Shown here piece after piece: positions 40,093 to 48,918 of a stretch of 64,000 nucleotides of DNA. The translations under genes and the position numbers were made by a program. The notes beneath the pieces were generated by a model, which worked only from the letters and a program-made list of their open reading frames with translations, ran no database searches and was not told the origin of the DNA. Positions within the stretch are counted from its first letter, which is position 1. Every line of letters starts with the position of its first letter. The stretch spans positions 558,001 to 622,000 of the forward strand of contig NZ_MAQW01000012.1 in NCBI RefSeq assembly GCF_001682855.1. The letters are read 5' to 3'. This DNA is from Bacillus sp. FJAT-27264 (GTDB lineage Bacteria; Bacillota; Bacilli; Paenibacillales; Paenibacillaceae).

Positions 40093-41123
40093 TTACTAGA
40101 CATCACAGATTCAAAAAGATTGTTCCGCTGCTGTTGCTTGCAATGACAGTGTTGCTTGCAAGTGGTTGCGGCGAGGCTGTAAAGTCTGGAGGCTCAGGAA
40201 GCAAAACCGGAGAAGCGTCCGGCAAGCCGCATAAGCTTACGCTGATGCTGGACTGGTATCCGAATGCTGTTCACTCCTTCCTTTACGCCGCTCAGGAGAA
40301 CGGGTATTTTGCCGAAGAGGGGCTTGATGTGGACATTCAAATGCCTGCTGACAGCAATGATGCGCTGAAGCTCGTAGCTGCGGGCAAGATTGATCTCGCG
40401 CTGAGTTACCAGCCACAGGTGCTGATGGCACGCGGGGAACAGATCCCTGTCCTCTCCATCGCGGCGATTGTTAGACATCCCTTGAACCATCTGATGGTTC
40501 CAGCCGATTCCGCTGTGAAGACGCCTGCTGACCTGGCTGGCAAAACCGTAGGCTATTCCTCCATCCCGCTCTATGAAGCCATGGTGAAAACGATGGTCCG
40601 TAGCAGCGGCGGTGATCCAGAATCCTTAAAGCTCGTGGATATTGGCTTCAACCTCGTTCCGGCCCTCTCCACAGGGCAGACTGATGCCATCATTGGAGGT
40701 TTTATCAATCATGAGCAGCTGATTCTGGAAAAAGAGGGGCATCCAGTGACCTCCCTTAACCCAACGGATTATGGAGTTCCGGATTATTATGAGCTTGTGC
40801 TAGTGGCCAGCCAAGAAGGAATGCAAAACTCTCAGGCTTATTTCAAAAAATTCCTGACCGCTGCCGCCAAAGGTCAAAAGTTCGTCAAGGAACATCCCGA
40901 GGAAGCGTTGGCCCTTCTGTTCAAACATGAGGATCAGACTTCCCCGCTCGACAAAGATATCGAGAAGAAAAGTCTGGAAGTTCTGCTTCCGCTAATGGAT
41001 GCGGGGAAAGAGCCGTTTGGCTATCAAGACCCGGCTTCGTGGAACAAGGTACAACAATGGCTAAAGGAAAACGGTCTGCTGACGGCTGAGACAGCGCCGG
41101 AAGAGGCATTTATCAATCTGTAA
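40089..41123 (+). CDS. thiY: Thiamine-precursor-binding lipoprotein (NMT1/THI5-like, ThiY-like)
   Basis: A 344-residue lipoprotein: signal with lipobox L-L-A-S-G-C (Cys about 27), then an NMT1/THI5-like domain with L-M-L-D-W-Y-P-N-A-V-H-S-F-L-Y-A-A-Q-E-N-G-Y-F and G-K-I-D-L-A-L-S-Y-Q-P-Q. ThiY proteins bind N-formyl-aminopyrimidine, a thiamine breakdown product that is salvaged to HMP. The operon continues with thiM, thiD and thiE, which fits salvage. Ligand identity is inferred from context. Confidence 0.88.
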   Translation: MITRHHRFKKIVPLLLLAMTVLLASGCGEAVKSGGSGSKTGEASGKPHKLTLMLDWYPNAVHSFLYAAQENGYFAEEGLDVDIQMPADSNDALKLVAAGKIDLALSYQPQVLMARGEQIPVLSIAAIVRHPLNHLMVPADSAVKTPADLAGKTVGYSSIPLYEAMVKTMVRSSGGDPESLKLVDIGFNLVPALSTGQTDAIIGGFINHEQLILEKEGHPVTSLNPTDYGVPDYYELVLVASQEGMQNSQAYFKKFLTAAAKGQKFVKEHPEEALALLFKHEDQTSPLDKDIEKKSLEVLLPLMDAGKEPFGYQDPASWNKVQQWLKENGLLTAETAPEEAFINL

Positions 41124-41192
41124 GGCCAGATGACCAATAGGTAGATTATGTAGTACCGCGTTACAAATCCAATATTCTCGGGAGGCAATCTA

Positions 41193-41984
41193 ATGACTTA
41201 TTTGTACAAGGTAAGGGAGCAGAATCCGCTGATTCACAATATCACCAATATTGTCGTAACCAATTTTACAGCCAATGGCCTGTTGGCTCTCGGCGCATCC
41301 CCGTTCATGGCGGACTCTCAGGAAGAAGTTGCCGATGTGGCCCAAATGGCATCATCTGTCGTACTGAATATCGGCACACTGAACGAACAGGTTATCCGGT
41401 CGATGATTCTGGCAGGACAGTCCGCCAATGTCCATGGTACGCCTGTAGTGCTTGACCCGGTCGGCGCCGGGGCTACGTCTTACCGGACGGAGACCGTCCA
41501 GAAGCTGGTCGGTGCAATCTCCCTGACGGCGCTGCGCGGCAATGTCGCCGAGGTGGCTAATGTCGCCGGGGAGCAGTGGGCCATTAAGGGCGTAGATGCT
41601 GGCGCAGGTGACGGTGATGCGGTAGGGCTGGCACAAAAAGCTGCACGTAAGCTGGGCTGCATCGTGATCGTCACCGGCAAAGAGGACATTATTACCGATG
41701 GCAATACAACCTATATCGCAGCCAACGGTCACCCCATTCTGACCAAAGTCACCGGGACCGGATGCCTGCTCAGCGCCGTAACCGGAGCTTTCCTGGCTGT
41801 CAGTGACGATTCACCGCTGGAGGCCGTAGCCGAAGCGATTTCTTTCTATGGCGTAGCTGCGGAAATCGCCGAGGAGCGGACGCGTGGACAGGGTCCAGGC
41901 AGCTTTCAAATCGAGTTCCTGAACCAGCTTTCGCTGGTTACACCAGATATTTATCAGAAGAGATCGCTGATTAAAAAAGTCTAA
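41193..41984 (+). CDS. thiM: Hydroxyethylthiazole kinase
   Basis: A 263-residue kinase that phosphorylates 4-methyl-5-hydroxyethylthiazole for thiamine salvage. The N-terminus P-L-I-H-N-I-T-N-I-V-V-T-N-F-T-A-N-G, the middle D-P-V-G-A-G-A-T-S-Y-R and the anion hole and catalytic region K-V-T-G-T-G-C-L-L-S-A-V are all intact. GGGAGG precedes the ATG. Fourth gene in the TPP-controlled operon. Confidence 0.95.
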   Translation: MTYLYKVREQNPLIHNITNIVVTNFTANGLLALGASPFMADSQEEVADVAQMASSVVLNIGTLNEQVIRSMILAGQSANVHGTPVVLDPVGAGATSYRTETVQKLVGAISLTALRGNVAEVANVAGEQWAIKGVDAGAGDGDAVGLAQKAARKLGCIVIVTGKEDIITDGNTTYIAANGHPILTKVTGTGCLLSAVTGAFLAVSDDSPLEAVAEAISFYGVAAEIAEERTRGQGPGSFQIEFLNQLSLVTPDIYQKRSLIKKV

Positions 41985-42041
41985 TTCTGTAACTAAAGCT
42001 TCAAATACATCAAGCAACGTTTTTGCGGAAGGAGAATTTAT

Positions 42042-42857
42042 ATGAGCGTCTATCAAGCTCTGACGATAGCCGGTTCAGACAGCGGTGGCGGCGCAGGGAT
42101 TCAAGCGGATCTAAAAACCTTTCAGGAGCTGGGCGTATACGGAATGTCCGCACTGACGGCAATAACCGCTCAGAACACACTTGGTGTGCAAGGCGTGTAT
42201 CCTCTTGACCTGGAAGCAGTGACAAGACAATTGGATTCCATTGGAGAGGATTTGCAGCCAGGAGCCGTTAAGACCGGTATGCTGTTCAGCAGCGAAATCA
42301 TCGGTATTGTCGCCGACAAGGTAGCACAGTATAGCTGGAACCGACTTGTCGTTGATCCAGTAATGGTTGCCAAAGGCGGCTCGCCCTTGCTTCAGCAGGA
42401 AGCAGTTGCCGCACTGATCACAAGGCTGCTGCCCTTGGCATTCGTAACGACACCCAACATTCCGGAAGCAGAGCTAATTACGGGCCACAGTATCACCAGC
42501 TTGCAAGACCGCGAGCAAGCCGCACGTATTATTGCTGGCATGGGCTCACGCTATGTAATTCTAAAGGGTGGGCATGACGAGTCGACAGAGCAAGTAATTG
42601 ATCTGCTCTACGATGGACATTCGTTCTTTTATATGGAAAATAAACGCGTGAACACCCCTCATACGCATGGAACGGGCTGCACGTACTCTGCAGCATTGGC
42701 TGCGGAGCTCGCCAAAGGACAGTCTGTGCAGGAAGCGATTCATACGGCCAGAGCCTTTATTCAGGCTGCTATTGAAGATGAGCTGGCCATTGGCGCGGGA
42801 CATGGGCCGACGAACCATTTTGCCTATCAGAACAGAATGCGGGGTGATCGGGGATGA
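42042..42857 (+). CDS. thiD: Hydroxymethylpyrimidine/phosphomethylpyrimidine kinase
   Basis: A 271-residue kinase making HMP-pyrophosphate in two steps. Signatures: I-A-G-S-D-S-G-G-G-A-G-I-Q-A-D-L-K-T, D-P-V-M-V-A-K-G-G, and H-G-T-G-C-T-Y-S-A-A-L with the catalytic Cys-containing loop. GGAAGGAG precedes the ATG. It overlaps thiE by 4 bp and joins the pyrimidine imported by ThiXYZ with the thiazole branch from thiM. Confidence 0.95.
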   Translation: MSVYQALTIAGSDSGGGAGIQADLKTFQELGVYGMSALTAITAQNTLGVQGVYPLDLEAVTRQLDSIGEDLQPGAVKTGMLFSSEIIGIVADKVAQYSWNRLVVDPVMVAKGGSPLLQQEAVAALITRLLPLAFVTTPNIPEAELITGHSITSLQDREQAARIIAGMGSRYVILKGGHDESTEQVIDLLYDGHSFFYMENKRVNTPHTHGTGCTYSAALAAELAKGQSVQEAIHTARAFIQAAIEDELAIGAGHGPTNHFAYQNRMRGDRG

Positions 42858-43525
42858 GTGTTGTGGACAGTCATAAGCTGCGAAAGCAGTTGAGCTTATA
42901 CTTTATTATGGGTACCGCTAATTGCCGTAAGTCACCAGAAGAGACGCTGAAAGCAGCGATCAAGGGTGGCGCTACGATGTTTCAGTTCCGGGAAAAGGGT
43001 CCCGCCGCCCTCCATGGGCATGACCTTCTCGAGCTGGCAAGCTCGCTCCAGACTCTGTGCCGGGCCGAGGGCGTTCCTTTTATCATCAACGACGATATTG
43101 AACTGGCTATTCAGCTCGATGCTGACGGGGTACATATCGGCCAGGAGGATGAGCCTGCGGCATCGATCCGGCAGCGTCTCGGGTCTGGTAAAATCATCGG
43201 CGTATCCGCTCACAATCAAGCGGAAGTGCAGCAAGCCATCTCCGATGGTGCAGACTATCTTGGTATTGGCCCGATCTACCCTACCCCTTCCAAAGATGAC
43301 GCACGTGCTGTTCAAGGCACCAGACTCATCACGGAGATTAGGGAGGCGGGCATAGGCATCCCGCTTGTAGGTATTGGTGGGATTACGGCCGCCAATACCG
43401 CACCGGTCATTGCTGCCGGCGCTGACGGCATTTCAGTGATCTCCGCTATTGCCGGAGCCGCCGACGCTACTGCTGCCGCGATAGAGTTTGTACAGGCTAT
43501 AGAACGCGCGCATATAAGGCCGTAA
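42854..43525 (+). CDS. thiE: Thiamine-phosphate synthase
   Basis: A 223-residue TIM-barrel enzyme that couples HMP-pyrophosphate and thiazole phosphate to thiamine monophosphate. Motifs: Q-F-R-E-K-G (substrate), I-N-D-D-I-E-L-A, D-G-V-H-I-G-Q-E-D and the phosphate-binding V-G-I-G-G-I region with A-D-G-I-S-V-I-S-A-I. It begins inside the thiD stop (4-bp overlap) and ends the operon. With no thiC, thiG or thiS nearby, the unit is a salvage rather than a de novo pathway. Confidence 0.95.
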   Translation: MSVVDSHKLRKQLSLYFIMGTANCRKSPEETLKAAIKGGATMFQFREKGPAALHGHDLLELASSLQTLCRAEGVPFIINDDIELAIQLDADGVHIGQEDEPAASIRQRLGSGKIIGVSAHNQAEVQQAISDGADYLGIGPIYPTPSKDDARAVQGTRLITEIREAGIGIPLVGIGGITAANTAPVIAAGADGISVISAIAGAADATAAAIEFVQAIERAHIRP

Positions 43526-43569
43526 CCCTGTATTGACATAGTGCACAGTCAATCCGTTCTAAACTTAAT

Positions 43570-43611
43570 AAAAAGGTGTTGTCCGCTAATCAGCGGGACA
43601 CCACCTTTTTT
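43570..43611 (+). terminator. Intrinsic terminator of the thiamine operon
   Basis: AAAAAGGTG-TTGTCCGCT pairs with AGCGGGACA-CCACCTTTTTT around AATC. The A-run in front means it can also stop the convergent pseudouridine-synthase transcript. Confidence 0.88.
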
Positions 43612-43615
43612 CATA

Positions 43616-44320
43616 CTATTTTGCCGCTTCATCCAGCCTTGTCAGCAGGTTCTGGAGCTCTTCATCTGCCAGGTGGCGCCATTGCCCACGTTCCAGACCG
43701 TCCAGCGTAATGTTCATGATTCGAATGCGCTCCAGCTTCAATACCCTGTACCCTAACGCTTTGCACATTCTGCGAATCTGGAGATTGAGCCCTTGGGTAA
43801 GGATAATCCGAAATCTACATTCACTCTCCCGGTAGATCCGGCAGGGCTTGGTGATAACCCCTAGAATACCCACACCGCTCGCCATGGCTTGCAGAAATTC
43901 GTCTGTAACGTGATGGTCTACATCCACTACATATTCCTTCTCATGCCCATACTCCGAAGACATCATTTTATTCACGATGTCCCCGTTGTTCGTCAATAGA
44001 ATAAGTCCCTCCGACGCTTTGTCCAGTCTGCCGACTGCAAAAATCCGCGCAGGATAGTTAACGAAATCTATAATGTTGCCCTGAACCTCTCTAGCTGCCG
44101 TGCAAATAATGCCGACTGGTTTGTTCAAGGCTAAATACACCGGTTCAGAACGCTCTTCCAGAAGGGCTTGACCGTCCACAAGCACTGTATCGCCCGGCTC
44201 TACTTCTGCACCTTCTACGCAGACCATACCGTTAATGCTGATCCGCCCAGCGGCAATCAAACGGTTGGTCTCCCTTCTGGAATAGACGCCGGACAGGCTT
44301 ATGTACTTATTGATTCTCAT
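43616..44320 (-). CDS. RsuA/RluF-family pseudouridine synthase
   Basis: A 234-residue RNA-modifying enzyme. An N-terminal S4 domain (M-R-I-N-K-Y-I-S-L-S-G-V-Y-S-R-R-E-T-N-R-L-I-A-A-G-R-I-S-I-N-G) is followed by the synthase domain with G-R-L-D-K-A-S-E-G-L-I-L-L (catalytic Asp). The ending Q-I-R-R-M-C-K-A-L-G-Y-R-V-L-K-L-E-R-I-R-I-M is typical of the RluF/RluB group acting on 23S rRNA. The frame runs to 44455, but the S4 start and AGCAGG point to the ATG at 44320. Confidence 0.9.
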   Translation of the reverse strand: MRINKYISLSGVYSRRETNRLIAAGRISINGMVCVEGAEVEPGDTVLVDGQALLEERSEPVYLALNKPVGIICTAAREVQGNIIDFVNYPARIFAVGRLDKASEGLILLTNNGDIVNKMMSSEYGHEKEYVVDVDHHVTDEFLQAMASGVGILGVITKPCRIYRESECRFRIILTQGLNLQIRRMCKALGYRVLKLERIRIMNITLDGLERGQWRHLADEELQNLLTRLDEAAK

Positions 44321-44363
44321 ACTAAACCTGCTCTCCCTGCTATGTGCAATGCCAGAAGCCGTC

Positions 44364-44564
44364 TTACCGGCTTCCTCCGCTCTTATTCGCGCTTGGTTTA
44401 ACCGCACCACTCTTGGCACCAGCGGCTCCTTTGGCGTCAGGAGCACCTGAGGCACCGCCCTTCAAGAACTTGGGCTTTACTGGCTTTGCTGTCTTATTCC
44501 AGCGTGTCCATCCCTTGCTGCCTGTTCCACGACCTGTGCCGCCACCCTTACTCTTTGCACCCAT
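44364..44564 (-). CDS. Small basic Gly/Lys/Ala-rich protein
   Basis: A 66-residue ORF (MGAKSKGGGTGRGTGSKGWT ...) of low complexity and high positive charge, with GGAG and short spacing before the ATG. No family is recognised. It could be a nucleic-acid-binding or spore-associated peptide. It lies 43 bp upstream of the pseudouridine synthase gene on the same strand and may share its transcript. Confidence 0.45.
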   Translation of the reverse strand: MGAKSKGGGTGRGTGSKGWTRWNKTAKPVKPKFLKGGASGAPDAKGAAGAKSGAVKPSANKSGGSR

Positions 44565-44645
44565 ATGATCACTCCATTAGTATCTCTTTAGCACTTTTCA
44601 CTGTTGTGCACCTGACTATCATACCATTACCTTCGCCAAAAATCC

Positions 44646-44692
44646 GAAAAAAAACACAAATCACCCGCCATCCAGAAGGAAGACGGGTGATT
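44646..44692 (-). terminator. Intrinsic terminator after asd
   Basis: On the minus strand AATCACCCG pairs with CGGGTGATT around 16 nt, followed by TTGTGTTTTTTTT. It lies just beyond the asd stop codon. Confidence 0.78.
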
Positions 44693-44705
44693 ATGGCATC
44701 ATTTA

Positions 44706-45806
44706 TTAGGCTTTAGGCTGAATATAGCCTTCTGCTTTAAGCAGTTCGGCAATCAGTACCGCACCGCCAGCTGCACCGCGCAGCGTGTTGTGGGACAGCC
44801 CAACGAACTTGAAGTCATGCAGTGAATCTTCGCGCAAACGTCCAGTTGAAACACCCATACCGTTCTCGATATCCCGGTCCAGCTTCGTCTGTGGACGGTT
44901 CTCTTCTTCGAAATAGGTGATGAATTGCTTCGGAGCGCTTGGCAGCTCAAGCTCCTGCGGACGGCCCTTAAAGTTCTTCCACAGCTCCAGGATCTCTTCC
45001 TTGGATGGTGTCTTCTTGAAGGATACGAATACCGATGCCATATGACCGTCAGCCACAGGCACACGGATACACTGGGAAGTTACCACAGGCGTGGAAGCTT
45101 TCACAATACCCTCATCGGTCAGCTCGCCCCAGATCCGCAGCGGCTCCTGCTCACTCTTCTCTTCTTCGCCGCCAATGTAAGGAATCACGTTGTCGATCAT
45201 TTCCGGCCAATCCGCGAACGTCTTACCTGCCCCCGAGATCGCTTGGTAGGTGCTTACGACAACCTTCTCCGGTTCAAATGCAGCCAGCGCATGCAATGCA
45301 GGCACATAGCTCTGAATAGAACAATTCGGCTTCACGGCGATAAAGCCTGTTGCCGTACCAAGACGCTTACGTTGCTGCTCGATCACCTTGATATGATCGG
45401 GGTTGAGTTCCGGGATCACCATCGGAACGTCCGGCGTCCAGCGGTGAGCGGAGTTATTGGAGATAACCGGCGTTCCGGTACGTGCGTAGTCTTCTTCCAG
45501 CTTCTTGATTTCTTCCTTCTTCATATCTACTGCACAGAAGATCAGGTCCACATCTTTGGCGAATTCTTCTACCTGGGATGCATCCTGAACCATAATATTC
45601 TTCACGCTATCAGGAAGCGCTGTCTCCAGCTTCCATCTGCCGGCAATGGATTCTTCAAAGGTCTTGCCTGCAGATCTGCTGCTTGCAGAAATTGCAGTAA
45701 CTTCAAACCAAGGGTGATTCTCTAGTAAAGCGATAAAGCGTTGGCCTACCATTCCTGTACCGCCGACAATGCCGGCTCTGAGCTTCGTTGTCATGAAATC
45801 ATACAC
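44706..45806 (-). CDS. asd: Aspartate-semialdehyde dehydrogenase
   Basis: A 366-residue NADPH-dependent enzyme of the aspartate family pathway (lysine, threonine, methionine, diaminopimelate). G-I-V-G-G-T-G-M-V-G-Q-R-F binds NADP, K-P-N-C-S-I-Q holds the catalytic Cys, and S-G-A-G-K-T and V-A-D-G-H-M-A-S-V-F-V flank the active-site His. The length and sequence suit the archaeal/fungal-type class rather than the shorter bacterial class. AAAAGGA lies 5 nt before the ATG at 45806; an ATG at 45794 is an alternative start (MTTKLRAGI). It is not in an operon with dapA or dapG. Confidence 0.92.
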   Translation of the reverse strand: MYDFMTTKLRAGIVGGTGMVGQRFIALLENHPWFEVTAISASSRSAGKTFEESIAGRWKLETALPDSVKNIMVQDASQVEEFAKDVDLIFCAVDMKKEEIKKLEEDYARTGTPVISNNSAHRWTPDVPMVIPELNPDHIKVIEQQRKRLGTATGFIAVKPNCSIQSYVPALHALAAFEPEKVVVSTYQAISGAGKTFADWPEMIDNVIPYIGGEEEKSEQEPLRIWGELTDEGIVKASTPVVTSQCIRVPVADGHMASVFVSFKKTPSKEEILELWKNFKGRPQELELPSAPKQFITYFEEENRPQTKLDRDIENGMGVSTGRLREDSLHDFKFVGLSHNTLRGAAGGAVLIAELLKAEGYIQPKA

Positions 45807-45946
45807 TTCCTTTTAAGTTACTTCCCTATCATGCATTAGGCCGATTATAAATGATATATGCAAGTTTAACAATATGTGAAATGAAACACGGAGATCCTTC
45901 ATATAATATATGGCTATATTACCAAAGCAGTGCTTGCCCCATGTAT

Positions 45947-45990
45947 CCTATACATGAACACTGTATAACCTATACACGAACACTATATAA
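45947..45990. repeat. Two tandem 22-bp direct repeats, candidate operator
   Basis: 45947-45968 and 45969-45990 both begin CCTATACA and end with a TATAA, and match at 20 of 22 positions. Each contains the near-palindromic TATACA...TGTATA or TATACA...TATATA. Phasing at 22 bp, about two helical turns, suits cooperative binding of a regulator. They lie 140 bp upstream of asd and 410 bp upstream of pdxS. Confidence 0.6.
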
Positions 45991-46214
45991 AATAAACCAA
46001 ATTGCAGATTTATGCTGAGAAATTAACGGATAACTGGACTGAGGCGTTACGCTGAAAGCTTAGCTCAGGACTTAACCGGAACCTTAAGTGACATGTACAA
46101 CTGGGAGCCTCCGTCTAATTCATTCCCCTCTTCTCGTCTGGCTTCCTTCCACTGTTTAGTTTATATAATCTTTACTCAGTCTATTTGAGCGGTTATTGAA
46201 ATTATTCATGGATC

Positions 46215-46262
46215 AGAACACATCGGGATCGATTGGGATAGATCGAGATTCCGATGTGTTCT
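46215..46262 (+). terminator. Strong hairpin in the pdxS leader region
   Basis: AGAACACATCGG pairs perfectly with CCGATGTGTTCT (12 bp) and the stem is followed by TTT. It lies 140 bp upstream of the pdxS start, with no gene before it on this strand. It could be a leader attenuator or the terminator of an unrecognised short RNA. Confidence 0.55.
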
Positions 46263-46403
46263 TTTGGAATTAATATCCTCTTTAGGGATTAGTGTTTTCA
46301 TTGGATTGCTCAAAATTATATTTTTGGACGGTTTCTACCATGCCATTGATTGCTATACTGAGACAAAGCTAATCTAACAAGACAAATTTGGGAGGAATAC
46401 AAA

Positions 46404-47288
46404 ATGGTGGATACAGGAACTAGTCGGGTTAAAAGAGGGATGGCCGAAATGCAAAAAGGCGGAGTAATCATGGATGTCATGAATGCCGAGCAGGCTAAGA
46501 TTGCTGAAGCTGCTGGAGCCACTGCCGTTATGGCGCTGGAGAGAGTACCAGCAGATATCCGCGCAGCAGGGGGAGTAGCGAGAATGGCTGACCCTACAAT
46601 TGTAGAGCAGGTGATGAAGGCGGTAACTATTCCGGTCATGGCCAAAGCTCGGATCGGGCATTATGTAGAAGCTAAGGTACTGGAATCACTTGGTGTTGAC
46701 TACATAGATGAGAGTGAAGTGCTGACGCCGGCTGATGATGTATACCATATCGATAAAAATGAATTCACGATCCCGTTCGTCTGCGGAGCGAGGAATCTCG
46801 GCGAAGCGCTTCGCCGGATCGGGGAAGGCGCATCGATGATTCGCACCAAAGGAGAGCCGGGGACTGGTAATATCGTGGAAGCGGTAAGCCATATGCGGAT
46901 GCTGCTGGGTCAAATCCGCCGGGTACAGGGCATGCATAAGGACGAGCTGATGAACGAAGCGAAGGTACTCGGTGCACCATACGAGTTACTTTTGAACGTA
47001 GCGGAAACCGGGAAGCTGCCTGTTGTGAATTTTGCCGCCGGGGGTGTAGCAACCCCTGCCGATGCTGCCCTGATGATGCACCTCGGTGCCGACGGCGTGT
47101 TCGTAGGCTCCGGTGTTTTCAAATCTGATTCACCAGAGAAGTTCGCGCGCGCCATCGTGGAAGCTACGACCCACTACACGGATTATGCACTAATTGCAGA
47201 AGTCTCCAAGAACCTCGGCACTCCGATGAAGGGCATCGAAATGTCCAGTCTTCGTCAGCAGGATCGGATGCAGGACCGCAGCCATTAA
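46404..47288 (+). CDS. pdxS: Pyridoxal 5'-phosphate synthase subunit PdxS
   Basis: A 294-residue TIM-barrel lyase that makes pyridoxal phosphate from ribose 5-phosphate, glyceraldehyde 3-phosphate and glutamine-derived ammonia. Signatures: [26 protein letters not shown] and [18 protein letters not shown] precedes the ATG. The glutaminase gene pdxT does not follow; the next gene is a convergent PdxR-like regulator. Ammonia must come from a PdxT encoded elsewhere. Confidence 0.95.
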   Translation: MVDTGTSRVKRGMAEMQKGGVIMDVMNAEQAKIAEAAGATAVMALERVPADIRAAGGVARMADPTIVEQVMKAVTIPVMAKARIGHYVEAKVLESLGVDYIDESEVLTPADDVYHIDKNEFTIPFVCGARNLGEALRRIGEGASMIRTKGEPGTGNIVEAVSHMRMLLGQIRRVQGMHKDELMNEAKVLGAPYELLLNVAETGKLPVVNFAAGGVATPADAALMMHLGADGVFVGSGVFKSDSPEKFARAIVEATTHYTDYALIAEVSKNLGTPMKGIEMSSLRQQDRMQDRSH

Positions 47289-47353
47289 GCGACTCGCCCC
47301 CGGAACCCTCTTAGGGGAGTGATCCTCGTCAAATGCTTTGCTGCCCGGAATTG

Positions 47354-48826
47354 CTACTTCAGCAGCAATTCCGCAAGACGATGAACACCCTGCTCAATGG
47401 TCTCTTCGTCTATTTTGGCAAAGCCTAGCACCCACCCTTTTCTAGGCGTATTCAAACAATAAGAACTCAGCGGATAGACGCGCAGGCCGGCCTGCAGCGC
47501 TCTATCCGTTGCTGCTTCTTCATCAAATGTCGCCTCGGCCTCCAGCAGCATATGCAGTCCCGTCTCCACGCCGCTCAGTTTGAACCGTTCCCCGAGGCCT
47601 GTAGCAGTAATTGCCCGTGTCATCGCTTCGTGTCTGCGGCGGTAGACATTGCGGACTCTCCGCATATGCCGCATGAAATGACCGTGCTCAATAAAGTGAG
47701 CCAAGGTTAGCTGTTCCATAATCGGGAGCTGGCGGTAGATCAGGCGCTGTACCCGGGCCAGCTGGCGGATCGCTTCTTTGGAGCCAATGATCGCGGAAAG
47801 GCGGATACCGGGTGCTACCATTTTGGAAAAACTCATCATATAGAGGGTGTTCTGGGGCTGCTGGCTGAACAGGGTCGGAAGCGGTCCGCCGCGGTAGCGA
47901 AATTCACTGTCATAATCATCCTCGACAATCCAGAAACGACGCTGGGCAGCCGTATGCAGCAGCTGTTGCCTGCGCGGCTCCGACATAATGACACCGACCA
48001 CGCATTGGTGAGAAGGGGTGACAAAAGCTAGCTTGGTATCGGGATGGATATGCTCCACCTGAAGTCCGAATTCATCTATCGGAACCGGCGCTACATTCAT
48101 GCCGCGATATTTCATGGTGAGCGATGCCGCTTGGAAGCCCGGGTCTTCCACAGACACCGTCTCGCCCTCTCTTAAAAGCCCCTGTGCAATCAAATCCATA
48201 CTGTGCTGTGCACCGGATGTCAGCAGGATTTGGTCGATCCCCACATGAATGCCCCGTTCAAGGGACAGATACCGCTGAATTTGCTCCCGAAGCGGAATGA
48301 AGCCGTAAGCATTGCCGTAAGTCCAATCATTCAGGCTACTCTCCGAGGAGGCTTGCAGGAAGGAATGACGCCAGTTTTTCTGAAAATGCTCATCCAGGTA
48401 AGGCTCATGCGGGTTAAAATCAACACTAATCTTCGGGATCTCACACGTTTCAAAGTGCTCATTCTGTTGTCTCAGCGCGGCGTTTAACGGGGGCAGCTCC
48501 GGCGTCATCACGGCTTGATTAGATTCATCCTTGGAAGCAGGCAGCGTCTGGCTCCAATCACTCACTCGTGTTCCACCACGGCGTGACGTTATCGTATATC
48601 CCCGGCTGAATAATTCCTCATAGACAATCTGAATCGTGGATCGCGACACGCCCACCATCTGTGCCAGCTCCCGTGACGGTACTAACAGTTCACCCGGCGC
48701 CCAGTTGCCTGAGGTGATGTTGTAGATCGCCTGATCCAGCAACTGCTGCCAGATGGGTCTCTCATCCTCGCGGTTTATTTTTAACACGGCTAATCTTCCT
48801 CCGATATCTAATCCAATAGAATTCAT
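47354..48826 (-). CDS. MocR/PdxR-family regulator (GntR-HTH plus aminotransferase fold)
   Basis: A 490-residue regulator: GntR-type winged helix at about 15-85 (P-S-R-E-L-A-Q-M-V-G-V-S-R-S-T-I-Q-I-V-Y-E-E-L), then a fold-type-I aminotransferase-like domain with T-S-G-A-Q-H-S-M-D-L, V-E-D-D-Y-D-S-E-F-R-Y and S-F-S-K-M-V-A-P-G-I-R, where the Lys is the PLP-binding position. PdxR proteins sense PLP and control pdxST, and this gene lies tail-to-tail with pdxS, 66 bp apart, so it is likely the pdxS regulator. The symbol pdxR is left out because target control is inferred. Confidence 0.9.
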   Translation of the reverse strand: MNSIGLDIGGRLAVLKINREDERPIWQQLLDQAIYNITSGNWAPGELLVPSRELAQMVGVSRSTIQIVYEELFSRGYTITSRRGGTRVSDWSQTLPASKDESNQAVMTPELPPLNAALRQQNEHFETCEIPKISVDFNPHEPYLDEHFQKNWRHSFLQASSESSLNDWTYGNAYGFIPLREQIQRYLSLERGIHVGIDQILLTSGAQHSMDLIAQGLLREGETVSVEDPGFQAASLTMKYRGMNVAPVPIDEFGLQVEHIHPDTKLAFVTPSHQCVVGVIMSEPRRQQLLHTAAQRRFWIVEDDYDSEFRYRGGPLPTLFSQQPQNTLYMMSFSKMVAPGIRLSAIIGSKEAIRQLARVQRLIYRQLPIMEQLTLAHFIEHGHFMRHMRRVRNVYRRRHEAMTRAITATGLGERFKLSGVETGLHMLLEAEATFDEEAATDRALQAGLRVYPLSSYCLNTPRKGWVLGFAKIDEETIEQGVHRLAELLLK

Positions 48827-48918
48827 TTGGACTGCTATGTTTGACGCTTTTTTTCTATAATTATCACATCCAATGTTTCGATTATCTTATCACGATTGAT
48901 CAGTTATTGATAGTTTAA

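Larger units (their letters stand above)
45807..46403. other. Divergent intergenic region between asd and pdxS
   Basis: About 600 bp without a gene. It contains two 22-bp direct repeats (45947-45990), a motif shared with 36773-36825 (46033-46076) and a strong hairpin (46215-46262). Promoters for asd and pdxS must lie here; none is clear enough to claim. Confidence 0.55.

Noticed and set aside
44925..45725. Plus-strand ORF of 266 codons
   Set aside because: Antisense to asd, whose motifs and ribosome binding site are clear.
45807..46403. Possible lysine riboswitch or T-box before asd/pdxS
   Set aside because: I found none of the conserved aptamer or T-box sequence; only direct repeats and one hairpin are supported.
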